From JAGWAJ01 sp026707615 (GTDB lineage Bacteria; Acidobacteriota; Vicinamibacteria; Vicinamibacterales; UBA8438): a stretch of 64,000 bases of DNA. The notes beneath the pieces are model-generated. The model worked only from the letters and a program-made list of their open reading frames with translations, did no database searches and was not told where the DNA came from. Location of the stretch: positions 1,612,001-1,676,000 of the forward strand of contig CBDBMW010000013.1 in assembly GCA_965207595.1 (NCBI GenBank), read 5' to 3'. Position 1 is the stretch's first letter. Every line of letters starts with the position of its first letter. Shown here piece by piece: positions 49,549 through 58,637 of this stretch. The translations under genes were made by a program, and so were the position numbers.

Positions 49549-50612
49549 CGTGTGTGCTCCTTGAGATCGCGGACCGCCGGGTAACCGGGAATCCCGGCGG
49601 CCTCGCGGACCGCGCGGACGATGGCCTCGGCCGTGACGTCGGCGGCGAGGGCGCCAATCTGCAACAGGCTGGCCGCTCCGGCGTGGCGCCCCGTCGACAG
49701 GGCGAAGATGGTGTCGCCGTCGGCCGGCGTGTGGGCGGGGCGGACGGCCCGCGCCAGGCCGTCGTGGGCCATCCGCGCGACGATGCCGAGCTGGGCCTGG
49801 GTGAGCGCCACGTTCGTGGCGACCACGCCGATCGTCGTGTTCTCGCCGTCAGGGGCGGCAGGGGGCGGGGGGCGGCGCAGGATCTCGCGCGCCCCGGACA
49901 TCTCACCGCCGTCTTCGGTGCGGACCCCGGCGACCAGGGTCCCCGTCTCCGGATCGTGCACGTCGCCGACCGCGTTCACCGCCATGAGGGCCGCCACCTG
50001 CACGCCTCCGTCCAGCGTGACGAGCGCCGTGCCGATGCCGCCCTTCATCGCGCGGCCGGGGCCGCCGAGCTTGCCGACGGTCGCTCCCGTCCCGGCGCCG
50101 ACGCTGCCCTCTTCCACCGTGTCGCTCCGGGCGGCGGCCGCGGCGCGGTAGCCGCAGTCCGCCGTGGGCCGGATGGCTGGATCGCCGATGCCGAGGTCGT
50201 AGAGAATGGCCGCGGGCACGATCGGTACGCGGGCCGCTCCGGTCTCGAAGCCGACGTCGCGCTCGTGGAGATAGCGCATCACGCCGTCGGCGGCCGCGAG
50301 CCCGAACGCGCTGCCACCGGCCAGGACGACGGCGTGGACCTCCTGCACGGTATTGACCGGGTCGAGCAGGGCCGTCTCGCGCGTGCCCGGCGCGGCGCCG
50401 CGCACGTCGACGGCGGCGACGGCGCCCGCTTCCGTGAGGACGACGGTGCAACCGGTCGGCCGCTCGGCGAGGGTGTGATGGCCCACGGCGACGCCCTCGA
50501 GGGCGGCCAGCCCCTGAGCCTCGGCGTGCCCCGCCGGGAGGATCAGGAGCGCCGAGGCCAAGGCGGCGGCGAGCGTGCCGCTCCCCGGGCGCGGATGCGT
50601 GTCGGCAGCCAC
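49545..50612 (-). CDS. P1-family (S58/DmpA-like) aminopeptidase, exported
   Basis: This is a 355-residue protein. GTG 50612 is the only reasonable start before the signal peptide LAAALASALLILPAGHAEAQ. S58 features include LEGVAVGHHTLAERPTGCTVVL, VVLAGGSAFGLAAADGVMRYL, EEGSVGAGTGATVGK and ENTTIGVVATNVALT. The family is made as a precursor that cuts itself at a conserved Asn/Gly-Thr/Ser bond, and the freed residue (likely the Thr of NTTIGVV) is the nucleophile that removes N-terminal amino acids. Its stop overlaps the start of CstA copy 2, so peptide hydrolysis and uptake may be coupled. Confidence 0.88.
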   Translation of the reverse strand: MAADTHPRPGSGTLAAALASALLILPAGHAEAQGLAALEGVAVGHHTLAERPTGCTVVLTEAGAVAAVDVRGAAPGTRETALLDPVNTVQEVHAVVLAGGSAFGLAAADGVMRYLHERDVGFETGAARVPIVPAAILYDLGIGDPAIRPTADCGYRAAAAARSDTVEEGSVGAGTGATVGKLGGPGRAMKGGIGTALVTLDGGVQVAALMAVNAVGDVHDPETGTLVAGVRTEDGGEMSGAREILRRPPPPAAPDGENTTIGVVATNVALTQAQLGIVARMAHDGLARAVRPAHTPADGDTIFALSTGRHAGAASLLQIGALAADVTAEAIVRAVREAAGIPGYPAVRDLKEHTR

Positions 50613-50675
50613 TGTACGAGCCGGATCGTAGCCGAAAAGCCGGTCTGCCACTAGACGGACCCCCAACCGGGACCG

Positions 50676-51047
50676 ATGCCGTACCAGATCCTCGCGGACG
50701 CGCTGCTGGTCGTCCACGCCGCGTTCGTGGTGTTCGTCGTTCTGGGCGGAGCCCTGGTCTCGGTTCGCCCGCGCGTTGCGTGGCTGCACCTGCCGGCCGT
50801 CGTGTGGGGTGTGGGCATCGAGTGGACGGGCGCGATCTGCCCCCTCACCCCGCTCGAGCAGTGGCTGCGGGCGCGGGCGGGCGTCGGGGGCTACGAGGGG
50901 ACGTTCATCGAGCACTACGTCTGGCCGCTCCTCTACCCGGCCGCGCTCACGCGCTCCGACCAGGTGGTGCTCGGCGCAGCCGCGCTGGCCATCAATGCGG
51001 CGGCGTACGGCTGGCTCTGGCGTCGTCGCCGGTCCCGCCCGGCGTAG
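50676..51047 (+). CDS. DUF2784 membrane protein
   Basis: This 123-residue membrane protein has four hydrophobic segments: ILADALLVVHAAFVVFVVLGG, LHLPAVVWGVGIEWTG, a short one near YVWPLLYPAAL, and VVLGAAALAINAAAYGWLW. The motif ADALLVVHAAFVVFVVLGG and CPLTPLEQWLR are the DUF2784 hallmarks. The function of the family is unknown. It is divergent from the P1 peptidase (63 bp apart), and a large inverted repeat follows it. Confidence 0.85.
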   Translation: MPYQILADALLVVHAAFVVFVVLGGALVSVRPRVAWLHLPAVVWGVGIEWTGAICPLTPLEQWLRARAGVGGYEGTFIEHYVWPLLYPAALTRSDQVVLGAAALAINAAAYGWLWRRRRSRPA

Positions 51048-51098
51048 CGCCGCCAACCCGTCGCAGGCTCCGGGTCGGCCCCAGCCCCCACCGTCCCA

Positions 51099-51150
51099 GG
51101 AGCTTGCGCCGCGGGACTCCACTCTGTCGACGTTCTGCGGCGCAAGCTCC
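51099..51150. repeat. 14-bp perfect inverted repeat (REP-like hairpin)
   Basis: GGAGCTTGCGCCGC (51099-51112) and its exact reverse complement GCGGCGCAAGCTCC (51137-51150) bracket a 24-bp loop. No T-run follows, so it is not a classic terminator. The arm matches elements at 12175 (one mismatch) and, more loosely, 47726-47842. It lies between DUF2784 and tesA. Confidence 0.75.
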
Positions 51151-51190
51151 CAGGGCCGGTCCCGCCACGCCGGGAGCGGGGACCGGTAGA

Positions 51191-51945
51191 ATGGGCAGGA
51201 TGCGTTCGCGCTGCTGGGGCGTGGCCTTGGTGTTGTCGCTGGCCGCGTGCGGGCCGCTCGCCGGCGGCGTGGAGGGGCCGGCGCCGATCGCCCGAAATCC
51301 CGCGCCTCCGGCGGGGACGGCAGCGCCGGCCGCCGAGGCCCCGGCCGGAGAACGCCCGCGCATCGTCATCCTGGGCGACTCGCTGACCGCCGGCCTGGGG
51401 TTGCCGGCCGCCGAAGCCTATCCCGCCCGCCTTCAGGAGCGCATCGACCTTGCGGGCTGGCCGTACGAGATTGTGAGCGCGGCCGTGTCCGGCGACACCT
51501 CCGCGGGGGGGCTGCGGCGCCTGGCCTGGGCGCTCGAGGGCGACGTGCGGCTGCTCGTCGTGGCGCTCGGGGGGAACGACGCGCTGCGCGGCCTCCCCGT
51601 CGAGCAGATGCGCGACAACCTGGCCGCAATCGTCGACGAGGCAGCCGACCGCCGCATCGCCGTGCTCCTGGCGGGGATGGAGGCGCCGCCGAACTTCGGT
51701 CCGTCGTACACGTCCAACTTCAGGAGCGTGTTCCGCGACCTCGCAGGCAGCCGCGACCTGACGCTTCTGCCGTTCCTGCTCGAAGGAGTGGCGGGGGTGG
51801 CCGCACTCAATCAGGCGGACGGCATTCACCCGAACGCCGCGGGAGCGGAACGCGTGGCGGCGCACGTCTGGACGGCCCTCGAGCCCCTGCTCGGTCGTCT
51901 CGGCGGCGAGGGGAGCGGAACCTCGGAGCGCGTTTCGGACCGACC

Positions 51946-51949
<4 letters not shown>
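51191..51949 (+). CDS. tesA: TesA-like SGNH esterase/lysophospholipase, lipoprotein
   Basis: This is a 252-residue protein. ATG 51191 is used (GGGGA 8 bp upstream); ATG 51200 is an alternative. Both lead into a lipoprotein signal with lipobox LAAC. The SGNH blocks are VILGDSLTAGLGLP with Ser, AAVSGDTSAGGL (Gly), VALGGNDALRG (Asn) and DGIHPNAAGAER (Asp and His). TesA-type enzymes hydrolyse acyl-CoA, lysophospholipid and aryl esters. The gene precedes the YbbA/YbbP exporter pair with an ATGA overlap, the same group as the E. coli tesA-ybbA-ybbP neighbourhood, here in one orientation. Confidence 0.9.
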
Positions 51950-52653
<704 letters not shown>

Positions 52654-52674
52654 GTCCCGGAGGGGAGCGGTTCG

Positions 52675-55230
52675 ATGCGGTTCATCTTCCGAATGGCGCT
52701 CCGCGAGTTGCGGTCGTCGTGGCGCCGTCTGGCGTTCTTCTTCGTGTGCGTGGCCATCGGCGTCGGCTCCATCGTGGCGTTGCGCTCGCTGATCCAGAAC
52801 GTGCGCGTGGCACTCACGGCCGAGGCGCGCACCCTGACCGCTGGGGACGTCTACCTGCGCGGCGACCGTCCCTGGACGGAGGAGACGCTGGCCGCCGTCC
52901 GGCGCCGCCTCGCGGCGCAGCCGGGCGGAGCCCGCACCGACACGGTCGATACCGTGACCATGGTGCGGCTGCCGGACGAGTCGTCCGTGCGCACCAAGGT
53001 CGTCGAGCTGCGGGGGGTGCAGGAGGCCTTCCCGTTCTACGGCGAGATGGAGCTCCGGAGCGGCCGGCCCTACGACCCCGCGCTGCTCGACGATTGGGGG
53101 GCCCTGGTCGCGCCCGATCTGCTGGCGCAGCTCGACCTGCGGGTCGGGGACCCGATCGCGATCGGCGGGGCGGAGTTCACCATCCGCGACGTCATCGATA
53201 CGGAGCCGGGCCGGCAGCTCGGCGCGTTCGCCTTCGGGCCGCGGGTGCTCGTGGCCTACGACGCGGTCGAGGCCACGGGCCTGCTCGGGCTGGGGAGCCG
53301 CGCGGAGTATCAGATGCTCCTGCGCGTCGGCGACGAGGCGGCCATCGATCCGCTCGTCGACGGGCTTCGGGCCGATCTCGAGGAGCAGTTCGTGCGCGTC
53401 GGGTCGTATCGGCGCACCGAGAACCGCATCGAGCGCAATCTGGGCCGGGCCGAGAACTACCTGAGCCTGATCGGGTTCGTCGTCGTCATCCTGGGCGGGA
53501 TCGGCGTCTGGAGCGTGACGCGCGTGTTCGTGCAGCAACGGCTGCGCAGCGTCGCCGTCCTCAAGTGTCTCGGCGCCACGACGTCGCGCGTGCTGGCCGT
53601 CTACGTGGCGCAGGTGGCGCTGCTCGGCCTGGGCGGAGCCACGCTCGGTGTCGGGTTCGCGCAGGCGGCCCTCTCCGCGGTGCCGGCGTCGCTTGCCGAG
53701 CAGGCGGCCGCGGCGGCGGGAATCGCAGCCGTGTCGACCGACCTGACGCCGTCGGCGGTGGTGCAGGGGATCGGCGTGGGCGTGCTCGTCTCCGTGCTGT
53801 TCGCGCTCGTGCCGCTCCTCGACGTCCGGCACGTCAAGCCGTTGCTGCTCCTCCGCCAGGGGCAGGTCGAGCCGCCCCCCGGGATCGACTGGCTGCGCGT
53901 CGGGGCCACCGCCGCCGTGGGGGCCGGCCTGGTCGCGGTCGCCGGCTGGCAGGCCGCTTCGCTGGAGGTCGGCCTCTACGTCGTCGTCGGCTTCGTGAGC
54001 GTCGCCGTCGCGCTCCACCTGATCGGCCGCGCGCTGGTGACCGCCGTCCGGCCGCTCGCGGCGAGCCGCCTCTTCGCCTTGCGCCATGCCGTCCTGAACC
54101 TGACCCGGCCCGGCAACCAGACCCGGGTCGTGCTCCTCGCCGTCGGGCTCGGGAGCTTCTTCATCATCGGCGTCCGCGCCATCCAGACGAACCTCCTGGC
54201 CGGGTTCGCGCTCGAGCTCCGCGAGGACATGCCCGACATGTTCCTCATCGACATCCAGCAGGATCAGGCCGAGGGCGTGCGCGCGCTGCTGGAGGGGGCC
54301 GGCGCGGGGAGCGGCGGCGGCGCCCCCGAGCTCATTCCCGTCCTCCGGGCGCGGGTGACCGGGGTCCAGGGGGAGGAGACTTCCATCGAGGGCCGCCGGG
54401 CGGTGCGCAGGGCCGGCTTCGGCCGGGAGTACACCGTCACCTATCGGGCGCACCTCGAGGACAACGAGCGCGTGGTCGCGGGCCGCTTCTGGGATCCCGA
54501 ACGCTCCGACGTGCCCGAGGTGTCGATCGAGGAGAACCTGCACGAGGAGGGAATCGACCTCGGGGACCGCGTCCGCTTCGACGTGCTGGGCCGGGAGATC
54601 GAGGCCGTGGTCACGAGCGTCCGGGACGTCGAGTGGGACGACACGCGGAGCGGCGGGTTCATGTTCCTGTTCCGGCCCGGGACGTTCGACGAGGCGCCGC
54701 ACACGTTCATCGCCTTCCTGCAGGGCCCGCGCGAGGAGGAGGCGCGCGCGCGCCTGCAGCGCGACATCGTGGCGCGCTACGCGAACGTCTCCGTCATCGA
54801 CGGCCTGACCGTGATCGGGACGGTCCGCCGCGTCCTCGGCTACGTCACCCGGGCCATCACCGTCGTCGGCGGGATTGCGCTGCTGGCCGGCGTGCTGATT
54901 CTCGTCGGCTCCGTCGCCATGACGAAGTTCCAGCGCATGTACGAGGCGGCCGTGTTCAAGACGCTCGGTGCCAGCTCGCGGGCCCTCATCACGATGTACG
55001 TGCTGGAGTACGGCGTCCTCGGCACCCTCGCCGGGCTGGTCGGCGCGGTCGGCGCGATGGGTCTGACGTGGACGATGAGCAGCCGGTTGCTCGACGTGCC
55101 GTGGCAGGTGGCGCCGGGGGTCGCCGTGGTCGGCGTGGCCGTGACGGCGCTTCTGGTCGGCGTCGTCGGTGTGGCGTCGAGCACGGACGTGCTGCGGCGC
55201 AAGCCCCTCGCGACGCTGCGGGCCGAGTAG
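52675..55230 (+). CDS. FtsX-type ABC permease, YbbP-like (851 residues)
   Basis: This is an 851-residue permease. After an N-terminal span (LAFFFVCVAIGVGSIVAL) and a periplasmic domain containing RSGRPYDPALLDDWGALVAP come several spans, a second FtsX block (LFALRHAVLNLTRPGNQTRVVLLAVGLGSFFIIGV), a second periplasmic domain (VTGVQGEETSIEGRR) and a final set of spans ending LLVGVVGVASSTDVLRRKPLATLRAE. This two-module, about ten-span layout is that of YbbP/FetP-like and LolC-type MacB-family permeases. With YbbA and TesA it forms a conserved envelope-modifying group. Confidence 0.9.
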   Translation: MRFIFRMALRELRSSWRRLAFFFVCVAIGVGSIVALRSLIQNVRVALTAEARTLTAGDVYLRGDRPWTEETLAAVRRRLAAQPGGARTDTVDTVTMVRLPDESSVRTKVVELRGVQEAFPFYGEMELRSGRPYDPALLDDWGALVAPDLLAQLDLRVGDPIAIGGAEFTIRDVIDTEPGRQLGAFAFGPRVLVAYDAVEATGLLGLGSRAEYQMLLRVGDEAAIDPLVDGLRADLEEQFVRVGSYRRTENRIERNLGRAENYLSLIGFVVVILGGIGVWSVTRVFVQQRLRSVAVLKCLGATTSRVLAVYVAQVALLGLGGATLGVGFAQAALSAVPASLAEQAAAAAGIAAVSTDLTPSAVVQGIGVGVLVSVLFALVPLLDVRHVKPLLLLRQGQVEPPPGIDWLRVGATAAVGAGLVAVAGWQAASLEVGLYVVVGFVSVAVALHLIGRALVTAVRPLAASRLFALRHAVLNLTRPGNQTRVVLLAVGLGSFFIIGVRAIQTNLLAGFALELREDMPDMFLIDIQQDQAEGVRALLEGAGAGSGGGAPELIPVLRARVTGVQGEETSIEGRRAVRRAGFGREYTVTYRAHLEDNERVVAGRFWDPERSDVPEVSIEENLHEEGIDLGDRVRFDVLGREIEAVVTSVRDVEWDDTRSGGFMFLFRPGTFDEAPHTFIAFLQGPREEEARARLQRDIVARYANVSVIDGLTVIGTVRRVLGYVTRAITVVGGIALLAGVLILVGSVAMTKFQRMYEAAVFKTLGASSRALITMYVLEYGVLGTLAGLVGAVGAMGLTWTMSSRLLDVPWQVAPGVAVVGVAVTALLVGVVGVASSTDVLRRKPLATLRAE

Positions 55231-55422
55231 GCACGAGCGCTCCCTCGCCGGCGCACCGGCAGTCGGCGCTCGGGCCGGACCGCTCCCGCGACACGTCCTG
55301 CCGTGCACAGTCCGGCCGCGCACAGTCCGGCCGGGAGCAGCGCGCCGCCGCATGCTACACTGATGGGTTTCAGGCCCTCTGCCGGAGTTCGCCGGGTCGC
55401 CAACGACACGGGAGCACGGGCG

Positions 55423-55767
55423 ATGACGATGGATGAGGTAGCGGAATACCGCGAGGCCTTGCTGAAGAAGCGCTCCGAGATCTTCTCGGAGGGAGGAATG
55501 AAGCCGCTCCAGACCTCGATGGAGAACAACACGCGCCAGGGCGACATGGCCGACCAGGCCAGCGGCAACAACGAGGTGCACATCCAGCTCAAGCTCAAGC
55601 AGACCGACGCCAAGATTCTGCAGGCCATCGAGGGCGCCCTGCGGCGGATGGAGCAGGGCACCTACGGGATCTGCCGGGACTGCGGCGAGCCGATCGCCCC
55701 GGCTCGACTGAACGCCATTCCGTGGACCCGCGTCTGCATCGAGTGCAAGCAGAAGCAGACCTCTTGA
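55423..55767 (+). CDS. dksA: DksA/TraR-family C4 zinc-finger protein
   Basis: This 114-residue protein starts at ATG 55423 (GGGAG upstream). The N-terminal coiled coil (VAEYREALLKKRSEIFSE and beyond) carries DMADQASGNNEVHIQLKLKQTDAKILQ, and the C-terminus has a four-Cys zinc finger, CRDCGEPI...CIECKQ. DksA binds the RNA polymerase secondary channel and, with ppGpp, alters transcription at rRNA and amino-acid promoters. This is a short form; the DxxDxA tip motif appears as DMADQA. folK follows with an overlapping TTGA. Confidence 0.85.
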   Translation: MTMDEVAEYREALLKKRSEIFSEGGMKPLQTSMENNTRQGDMADQASGNNEVHIQLKLKQTDAKILQAIEGALRRMEQGTYGICRDCGEPIAPARLNAIPWTRVCIECKQKQTS

Positions 55768-56288
55768 GGCCGGGTCCCGAGTCGGCCGCCGAACCCCGCC
55801 GGATCGCGGTAGCCCTGGGCAGCAACGTCGGCGACCGGGCGGGCCACCTGACCTTCGCCGCCACCCGCCTCCGTGCCGTGCTCGACGACGTCATCGTCTC
55901 GCCCTACGTCGAGACCGAGCCGGAGGGTGGAGCCGATCAGGCACCCTACCTGAACGCCGCTGCCGTCGGGCGCTCCGCCGTCGAGCCGCGCGAGTTGCTG
56001 CAGAGCTTCCTGGCCATCGAACGGGAGGCGGGGCGCGAGCGCCCGTTTCCGCGGGCCCCGCGCACGCTCGACATCGACCTCATCCTCGCCGGCGACCTCG
56101 TCGTGCTGCGGCCGGACCTCGAGGTCCCGCACCCACGTTTCCGGCACCGTCGCTTCGTGCTCGAGCCCCTCGCCGCCATCGCGCCGGAGCTCGTCGATCC
56201 GGTGAGCGGCCGTACCGTGCGCGAGCTACTGGCGGACCTCGACGCGATGGCCCGGGTCAACCTGCCTCCGGAGCCGGGAACAGGGTGA
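55764..56288 (+). CDS. folK: 2-amino-4-hydroxy-6-hydroxymethyldihydropteridine pyrophosphokinase
   Basis: The 174-residue frame starts at TTG 55764, overlapping the dksA stop; no in-frame ATG or GTG lies closer, but the start is uncertain and GPESAAEPRR may be the real beginning. FolK motifs are clear: RIAVALGSNVGDRAGHL, EPEGGADQAPYLNAA (substrate loop), RPFPRAPRTLDIDLILAG with the magnesium-binding Asp pair, and VPHPRFRHRRFVLEPLAAIAPEL. The enzyme moves pyrophosphate from ATP to the pterin in folate synthesis. It is co-transcribed with dksA. Confidence 0.92.
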   Translation: MRPGPESAAEPRRIAVALGSNVGDRAGHLTFAATRLRAVLDDVIVSPYVETEPEGGADQAPYLNAAAVGRSAVEPRELLQSFLAIEREAGRERPFPRAPRTLDIDLILAGDLVVLRPDLEVPHPRFRHRRFVLEPLAAIAPELVDPVSGRTVRELLADLDAMARVNLPPEPGTG

Positions 56289-56322
56289 CGGCCCGCGGGT
56301 AGCGTCCCGCCACAGCAGGGGC

Positions 56323-56340
56323 GGCTGCCCCGGGGCGGCC
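56323..56340. terminator. Possible bidirectional terminator between folK and DoxX genes
   Basis: GGCTGCCCC and GGGGCGGCC form a near-perfect palindrome (one mismatch) between the converging stops of folK and the DoxX gene. A short GC hairpin here could terminate both transcripts. No T-run is present, so support is weak. Confidence 0.3.
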
Positions 56341-56342
56341 CC

Positions 56343-56741
56343 TCACCGGGATCGCGCGAGCAGGCCGTCGATGCCCCAGCGGCCGGTGCCGCGCACGGCG
56401 AAGTAGAGGAATACGAAGCAGAAGAGTACGGCCGGCTCTCCCTGGTTGACGAGGGGGAACAGGAACGCCCCGCCGCGGGCCACGTGGCCGAGGAAGTAGG
56501 CCACCGCCATCTCGCCGCTCGCGACGAAGGCGGCCCGGCTCGTCCAGAGCCCGACCGCGATCATCGCCCCGCCCACGAGCTCGATCACCCCGGCCAGGCC
56601 GATGAGCGACGCGAGGGCGACCGGGTCTCCGTCGCCGGGGAAGCCGAGCAGCTTCTGCGCCCCGTGCAACGCGAACGCGTAGCCGGCCACGATCCGAAGC
56701 GCCGCGTGGACGTGGTCGCCGTACGGCTGGAGGAAGCGCAT
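56343..56741 (-). CDS. DoxX-family membrane protein
   Basis: This 132-residue protein starts at ATG 56741, one base into the stop of the upstream gene. It has four hydrophobic segments (ALRIVAGYAFALHGAQKLLG, SLIGLAGVIELVGGAMIAVGLW, AAFVASGEMAVAYFLGH and AVLFCFVFLYFAV). The motif RIVAGYAFALHGAQKLLGFPG and ASGEMAVAYFLGH with FPLVNQGE are DoxX signatures. Many DoxX proteins are of unknown role; some act in thiosulfate oxidation or oxidative-stress complexes. It is last in the gene set that begins with TolC. Confidence 0.88.
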   Translation of the reverse strand: MRFLQPYGDHVHAALRIVAGYAFALHGAQKLLGFPGDGDPVALASLIGLAGVIELVGGAMIAVGLWTSRAAFVASGEMAVAYFLGHVARGGAFLFPLVNQGEPAVLFCFVFLYFAVRGTGRWGIDGLLARSR

Positions 56742-57274
56742 CAGGGGAGCTCCTTCCGGTAGACGAGGGTCACCGCGACGTCGCCGAACGGCATGGTACG
56801 GGTCGACTCGACCGTCATGGTTCGGCCATCGGCGCTGAGGCTGCGCCGCTCCGTGAGCGGAATGGAGATGTCCCGAAGCAGGCGCGGGATGTCCTGGGTG
56901 CCCTCCGTGACGATGGTGGCGCCGTCCCACCTCGACGTCGTCGTCAGCTCGCCTCGGGGCATGGGATTGACGCTGCTGCTGCCGTCGAGACGGTAGCGCA
57001 ACGTTTGCGAGCCGTCCTCCCTTCGCTGCTCGACGAACAGCGTGTCGGACGTCTGCGTGACGATGAGCGTCTCTGCAGGGCCGCGCACCGTCTGCTCGCC
57101 CCGGCCGAAGAGGCGCCCGATGCGCCGGCCGCCGCCTTCGGGCCGCTGTGGCAGCACGCTGGCATCGCGGTCGAGCTGCCACGAGCCGGAGAAGTCCGGC
57201 TGCTGTGCACCCGTGGTTGCCGCGGCGCCGAGCACGAGGGCGGCGACGAGACCGGCTGCCATGTGGATACGCAT
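56741..57274 (-). CDS. Secreted protein of unknown function ('DFSGSW' type)
   Basis: This is a 177-residue protein from ATG 57274 with signal peptide MAAGLVAALVLGAAATTGAQQ. The mature start PDFSGSWQLDRDASVL and the blocks TLIVTQTSDTLFVEQR, DGSSSVNPMP, ELTTTSRWDGATIVTEG and RRSLSADGRTMTVESTR suggest a small beta-barrel resembling lipocalin-like secreted proteins common in Acidobacteriota. Function is unknown. It lies about 40 bp after the permease of the efflux system and may be transcribed with it. Confidence 0.7.
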   Translation of the reverse strand: MRIHMAAGLVAALVLGAAATTGAQQPDFSGSWQLDRDASVLPQRPEGGGRRIGRLFGRGEQTVRGPAETLIVTQTSDTLFVEQRREDGSQTLRYRLDGSSSVNPMPRGELTTTSRWDGATIVTEGTQDIPRLLRDISIPLTERRSLSADGRTMTVESTRTMPFGDVAVTLVYRKELP

Positions 57275-57314
57275 GCTGCTCCCTTCCGTGACGGGACCGA
57301 GGGCGCCGCTCCGG

Positions 57315-58541
57315 CTACTCGAAGCGCAACGACTCGATCGGATTGAGCTGCGCCGCCTTGCGGGCCGGATAGAAGCCGAAGAAGATGCCGGTGGCCCCCG
57401 CGAAACCGACCGCCACGGCGACCGCGTCCGGGGGGATCGCGGTCGGCCAGGCCATGAAGCGGGTCAGGCCCTCGGAGAGCGAGAAGCCGAACACGACACC
57501 GAAGAGGCCGCCCACGAGACTGAGGGCGACCGCCTCCACCAGGAACTGCCGCAGCACGTCGGCCTTCCGGGCGCCGACCGCCCGCCGCAGGCCGATCTCG
57601 CGCGTCCGCTCGGTGACCGACACGAGCATGATGTTCATGATGCCGATGCCGCCCACGATGAGCGATACCCCGGCGATGCTGGCGAGGAGACCCGTCATGG
57701 TCTGCGTCATCGACGTCCGCATGCTCATCATGTCGGCCTGCGTGCGCACCATGAAGTCGTCGTCCTCGTTGGGGGCCAGGCGGTGCTCCTCCCGCAGCAC
57801 GGCCGTGATGTCGTCCGCCACGCGGTCGATCTCGTCTGCCGACGCGGCCGAGATCGTGATCTCCGAGATGTTGGTTCCGTCGCGGCCCCGCAGCTTCTTG
57901 TTGACGGTCGTGTACGGCACCAGGATGACGTCGTCCTGATCCTCCCCGAACTGGCCCGCCCCCTTCGTGGCCATGACGCCGACCACCTGGAACGACTGGT
58001 TCCGGATCCGCATGCGCGCGCCGACCGGGTCGACGCCCTCGCCGAAGAGATTGTCGCGCACCACCGAACCGAGCACCGCAACCTTGGCGGCGCTCTGGAC
58101 GTGGGTCGACGTGAAGAAGGTGCCGAGCGCGACGTCCCAGACCCGGATCTGCGGATACTCGATGTCGGCCCCCTGGATCGTCGTCGACCAGTTCTGGCTC
58201 TCCGCGATCGCCTGTTCGCGCGTCCGGACCCCGGCCGACAGGTAGTCCACGCCCGCGACCCGCTCGCGGAGGGCCTCCACGTCCTCTGCCTTGAGCTGCG
58301 GCGACTGCCCCATGCCGAGGCTCACGCCGCCCCGCCGGAAGTTGCCGGCGCGGACCATGATCATGTTCGTCCCGGCCGCCTGCACCTGCGCCTCGATGGA
58401 CTGCTGGGCGCCGCGGCCGAGCCCCACCATCGTGATCACGGCCGCGACCCCGATGATCATGCCGAGCATCGTCAGGCCCGTCCGCATCTTGTTGTGGCCG
58501 AGTGCCTTCAGGGCCACGCTCAGCGTCATGAAGAGCGACAT
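57315..58541 (-). CDS. MacB-type ABC permease without an ATPase domain
   Basis: This 408-residue protein starts at ATG 58541 (GGAAG upstream). The N-terminal transmembrane helix (GLTMLGMIIGVAAVITMVGLG) is followed by a large periplasmic domain (QSIEAQVQAAGTNMIMVR, VAVLGSVVRDNLFGE) and three C-terminal spans containing GLLASIAGVSLIVGGIGIMNIMLVSVTERTREIGLRRAVGA, typical of MacB/FtsX. Full MacB has its ATPase fused at the N-terminus; here no ATPase gene is in the operon, so one must come from elsewhere. It follows the adaptor gene by 96 bp. Confidence 0.85.
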   Translation of the reverse strand: MSLFMTLSVALKALGHNKMRTGLTMLGMIIGVAAVITMVGLGRGAQQSIEAQVQAAGTNMIMVRAGNFRRGGVSLGMGQSPQLKAEDVEALRERVAGVDYLSAGVRTREQAIAESQNWSTTIQGADIEYPQIRVWDVALGTFFTSTHVQSAAKVAVLGSVVRDNLFGEGVDPVGARMRIRNQSFQVVGVMATKGAGQFGEDQDDVILVPYTTVNKKLRGRDGTNISEITISAASADEIDRVADDITAVLREEHRLAPNEDDDFMVRTQADMMSMRTSMTQTMTGLLASIAGVSLIVGGIGIMNIMLVSVTERTREIGLRRAVGARKADVLRQFLVEAVALSLVGGLFGVVFGFSLSEGLTRFMAWPTAIPPDAVAVAVGFAGATGIFFGFYPARKAAQLNPIESLRFE

Positions 58542-58637
58542 GTGATCTTCCTTCCCGACGCGGACCTCACGGCGACGGGTGCTCCGGCGCGCCGGCCAGC
58601 CGCCGCCGGCGAGACACCCTCGCGCCTGCGCCGCGCG

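Noticed and set aside
44038..49584. 1,848-codon forward open frame
   Set aside because: Lies antisense to cstA, the ArsA-like gene and the second cstA, with low-complexity Arg/Glu/His composition and no recognisable domain.
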